Shown here piece by piece: positions 61,176-64,000 of a DNA stretch of 64,000 bases. This DNA comes from Pampus argenteus (lineage: Eukaryota > Chordata > Actinopteri > Scombriformes > Stromateidae), in the NCBI GenBank assembly GCA_036937835.1, contig CM072877.1, forward strand, positions 6,152,501 to 6,216,500. The letters run 5' to 3'. The translations under genes were made by a program, and so were the position numbers. Each line of letters begins with the position of its first letter. The stretch's first letter is position 1. The notes below the pieces were generated by a model that saw only the letters and a list, made by a program, of their open reading frames with translations, ran no database searches and was not told where the DNA came from.

Positions 61176-62101
61176 GTTCATGAAGCGTGAAGACCATTGT
61201 GGTGGAAAGAAACAATAAAGCTAAATTTAAATCTAGTTTTCATTGCATTTAAATTAGGTTTTTAGTGTATGACAAGTTCTAGAAAGATGGCCACTTCCAA
61301 GTTAAAGTTTGTTCCAAAACTTTCATACTTATCTTAAATTATGACACTGTTTAAATATCTTAAAAAAATAAAAATTTTGTCTAAATAGTTCACAAGTGTC
61401 CACACTTTTCTTGGTGGAAATGGGCTTCCATAGTGTCTAAAATTGTGATGCAAAATATAATCCTAACACCATGTTATTAAATATAATATAAGACCAACTA
61501 TTTGGTTAGCATTTAACAGCTACCAGCTAGCGTTGACAAAAAGATAAATAAATACATTAAAAAAGATAAACGTCAAACTAAAGAAAGTAACTAGAAATCT
61601 AATGTTAGTTGTTTTCTTAAAGCACTAACACATGGCATTAATATTGCCGTTAATATTATAATATGTAAACTATATATTTATCCATGTTTGTGGTGTGGCT
61701 CTAGGGATGGTAATGTCAGTCTGGTGTTTGGTCTTTTCCTCTTCTGCCACCCTGACATTAACATTTGTGAAATTATTAGCTATTGGATGGATTGCCATTC
61801 ATATCCTCTTCAGGATCAATTCTAATAACTTTAGTAATCCCCTGTTTTATCATCAAAATTTCAATCCATCCAATACTTTGGCTCGTTACTAATTACAACC
61901 AAAACTAATATCGACTGATTTCCAATCAAGTTGCAATACACAAAAATCCTTCTTATATGTAAACACCTTAAACGTGGTTTTAAAGAGTACAGAGAAACTT
62001 TCCTTTTCAGCAGATGAAAGTGAACCCTGCATATACACAATTCTGCAGGACAGACATTCAAGTGAAGTAAAGATAAAACACATTTGTGGGTGTAGAGGTA
62101 C
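61176..62101. other. Intergenic region between slc30a5 and the annexin gene
   Basis: AT-rich, with one degraded GGATTGCCAT repeat copy at about 61770-61890 (TATTGGATGGATTGCCAT ... CATCCAATACTTTGGCTC). No gene seen. Confidence 0.55.
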
Positions 62102-62107
62102 TTTAAT
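62102..62107 (-). terminator. anxa1: Candidate poly(A) signal (ATTAAA) of the annexin gene
   Basis: ATTAAA on the - strand lies 54 bases past the stop codon. It is the common variant hexamer; I saw no AATAAA closer. Confidence 0.4.
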
Positions 62108-62160
62108 TTTTTTGTCAGTATTCGATAAGATGCAAGACACATTTATCACGTGACAGAATG

Positions 62161-63706
62161 TCAGTGCGGTCCACACAGTCCGATCAGGACTTGCTGATAA
62201 TGTCCATCAGTTTCCTCCTGTGGAAAAAAAGAGGCAAATATGTGGTCAGTTGAAATAACCTGAAACTATAAATGTAGTTTGTTTCTTTACTTAATGACTA
62301 AGTGAAAAACAGAACCATTCGGGAACTTTTTACCAGTATGTCCTCCTGTACTCTTCTGTTATACATGACCCTGTATTGCTCCACAATCTTCTTCAGGTCG
62401 ACCTCAGAACGGCTCACCAGCACCCTGATCAGCGTCTCCTCACACGTGCCGTAGCCCTGTGAGGAAGGAGCAGAGCCTTAACAACCGCTACGGTAAGCAG
62501 CGTATTCCAGAGACTTTCAATCAGCTGCTTTTAAGAACCACATGAAAATATATCCAAGAGCTTGTGTCACTGTGGAAGAATGGTAAAAATTACCCCCCAA
62601 AATCCTTTAAGGTTTGAATTATGTAATTTTTTTGTGACAGTTGTAAGCTGTAAAAAAAATAGTTTAGGTGACACACACACACGGGGCGCACACATATACA
62701 CTCATAGACATATGATGAGAAGGAGAGAGAGATTCATACACACCTTCATCGCCTGATTGAGTTTCTCAGCAAAGAAAGCCGGTGTGTTCCAGGCACATTT
62801 TACTAGATATCAAAGAGAAAGAAAAAAAAACACAATTACACAAACTGAGAATAAAATGCAGCATGCACTCTCTTCATTTGTGCTTTTTTTATTTATATAA
62901 TGTTTTTAATTTGTGCATTTGAGTGGGGGTTTTTTTTGCAGCCCCTTGCAGCTCCAATTATCTCCTTGTTGGATAACGCATGTTGCATCGCAGATTCTAC
63001 ATGAAAATCATGTTATTTTTGCAACGTTAAACCCGTTTCGTTAAATACTTTTAGCCTGCAAGCAGCAGTTCTTAAACATGGCAACAGAGAAAGAAATGAT
63101 CACGTCTTCCGCACCAATGTCAACGAGGCAGTCTTCGATGTCTCCCTCCAGCTCCATTTCCAGGGCTTTAGGTAATGTGATGTCACTGACGGAGGCGTAG
63201 TTCTCAAACGCTATAAAAACAGACACACAGATAAACAGCAGCTTTTATCGTCTACTGTGTTCGTCAGACAGAAACCCACCCGACCGAAAGAGGATTTTTC
63301 TCAAGTGAAAACATGACTGCGGATACACTTGAGATTTCTTGGAATTCTTCTTCAAGAATTTTTGAGTAAACATTCAGTTAAACTAGAAAATCTTGCAGTT
63401 TAAAAAGGCAGCAATAAACAGACAAACATACTAAACCATAAACTGGAGCCTGATACGGTACAACTGGTTCTCTCTCTGTTTGTTCCCGTGTTGCTAGGTG
63501 TGTTCCACCTGTTACTTAGATGGGTGTGGTTCCACCTGTTTTTACAGGTGTGTGCGAAAGTTGTGACAAATCATCAAACAGCTAAAGCATTCACACAATT
63601 ACAATCACTCACTCTTAGTGAGCTGCGGGCCGCTGCGTGAGGTCAGGATGTCGATGAAGGCAGAAACGTTGGTTCCATCGGTGTTCTCACCCGACTCAAA
63701 CAGAGT
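62161..63706 (-). CDS. anxa1: Annexin A1-like, 3' end only (gene continues past the right edge)
   Basis: Calcium-dependent phospholipid-binding protein. Five terminal coding exons, 5' to 3': 63706-63613, 63210-63115, 62802-62744, 62456-62334, 62217-62161, giving the last 142 residues (the end of repeat III and all of repeat IV). Repeat IV contains MKGYGT, then SRSEVDLKKI and the acidic DILEETDGHY about 40 residues later, the layout of a type II calcium site. PAFFAEKLNQAMK and the final LCGPH match annexin A1 (human PAFFAEKLHQAMK, LCGGN) better than A2. Fish have several anxa1 copies; I cannot say which. The N-terminal repeats lie beyond base 64000. Confidence 0.9.
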
Positions 63707-64000
63707 CTGCAGGTACAGAACGGCGTCACTCCGTTAGCAGCTGATACTGTTCTCTTTCAGACTTTTAAATAGATTTGGTGTCAATGAACTGATCTACTGA
63801 CAGGTATTATCTATGTATCCAAAGCCTGATATATATACCATCTTCTGTGCCATAGAGCTCCATTTTTGCCCAAACACTGTATAATGTGTATTAATCCGCA
63901 ACTGAAAATAGTCCCCAACAAATGCACTTTTTGCTCCAGTTTGAGTAAAGGTTGCTAAACACCACAGTGTCCAGCTGTTTCAGGAAAATAATGAGGTTTT

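Noticed and set aside
1..64000. tRNA, rRNA, CRISPR, phage or bacterial operon features
   Set aside because: None seen; repeats are microsatellites or transposon-derived and all genes are spliced.

Overview
The window is vertebrate nuclear DNA. Exons are short with GT/AG borders, introns are AT-rich with many (CA)n tracts, and poly(A) signals end the genes. Several dispersed sequences look like repeats I know from spiny-rayed fish, and the proteins read as fish versions of human genes, so a teleost is the best fit. I see no operons, CRISPR arrays, rRNA, tRNA or phage.

Five protein-coding genes can be reconstructed exon by exon with consistent reading phase. (1) tjp2 (ZO-2, tight-junction scaffold), + strand, 976-20411. 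It has three alternative first coding exons (976, 4665, 7206) that all splice in phase to a shared exon at 8136; the start at 7206 gives 1222 aa. (2) apba1 (Mint1/X11-alpha, presynaptic PTB-PDZ adaptor), - strand, 32178-22836, 1161 aa, with a noncoding first exon ending at 35660. tjp2 and apba1 converge tail to tail about 200 bp apart. (3) mamdc2 (secreted four-MAM-domain protein), + strand, 40835-52688, 690 aa. (4) slc30a5 (ZnT5 zinc transporter), - strand, 60688-53780, 780 aa, with an ETS/NRF-1 type promoter near 61.1-61.2 kb. (5) The 3' end of an annexin A1-like gene, - strand, 62161-63706, running off the right edge.

The order tjp2(+)-apba1(-)-mamdc2(+) followed by anxa1 resembles human 9q21, but fam189a2, ptar1 and c9orf135, which lie among these genes in human, are not seen. 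slc30a5, which lies on human chromosome 5q13, sits between mamdc2 and anxa1. The genes do not form one pathway; they are neighbours by ancestry.

Non-coding space holds an internally deleted Tc1-like transposon with both terminal repeats (tjp2 intron), a 260-bp MITE (apba1 intron), several copies of two other teleost repeat families, many microsatellites (two directly against splice acceptors), and a 280-bp polypyrimidine tract just upstream of mamdc2. I found no undescribed multi-gene system. The observations most worth a second look concern isoforms and protein-architecture changes in tjp2 and apba1.
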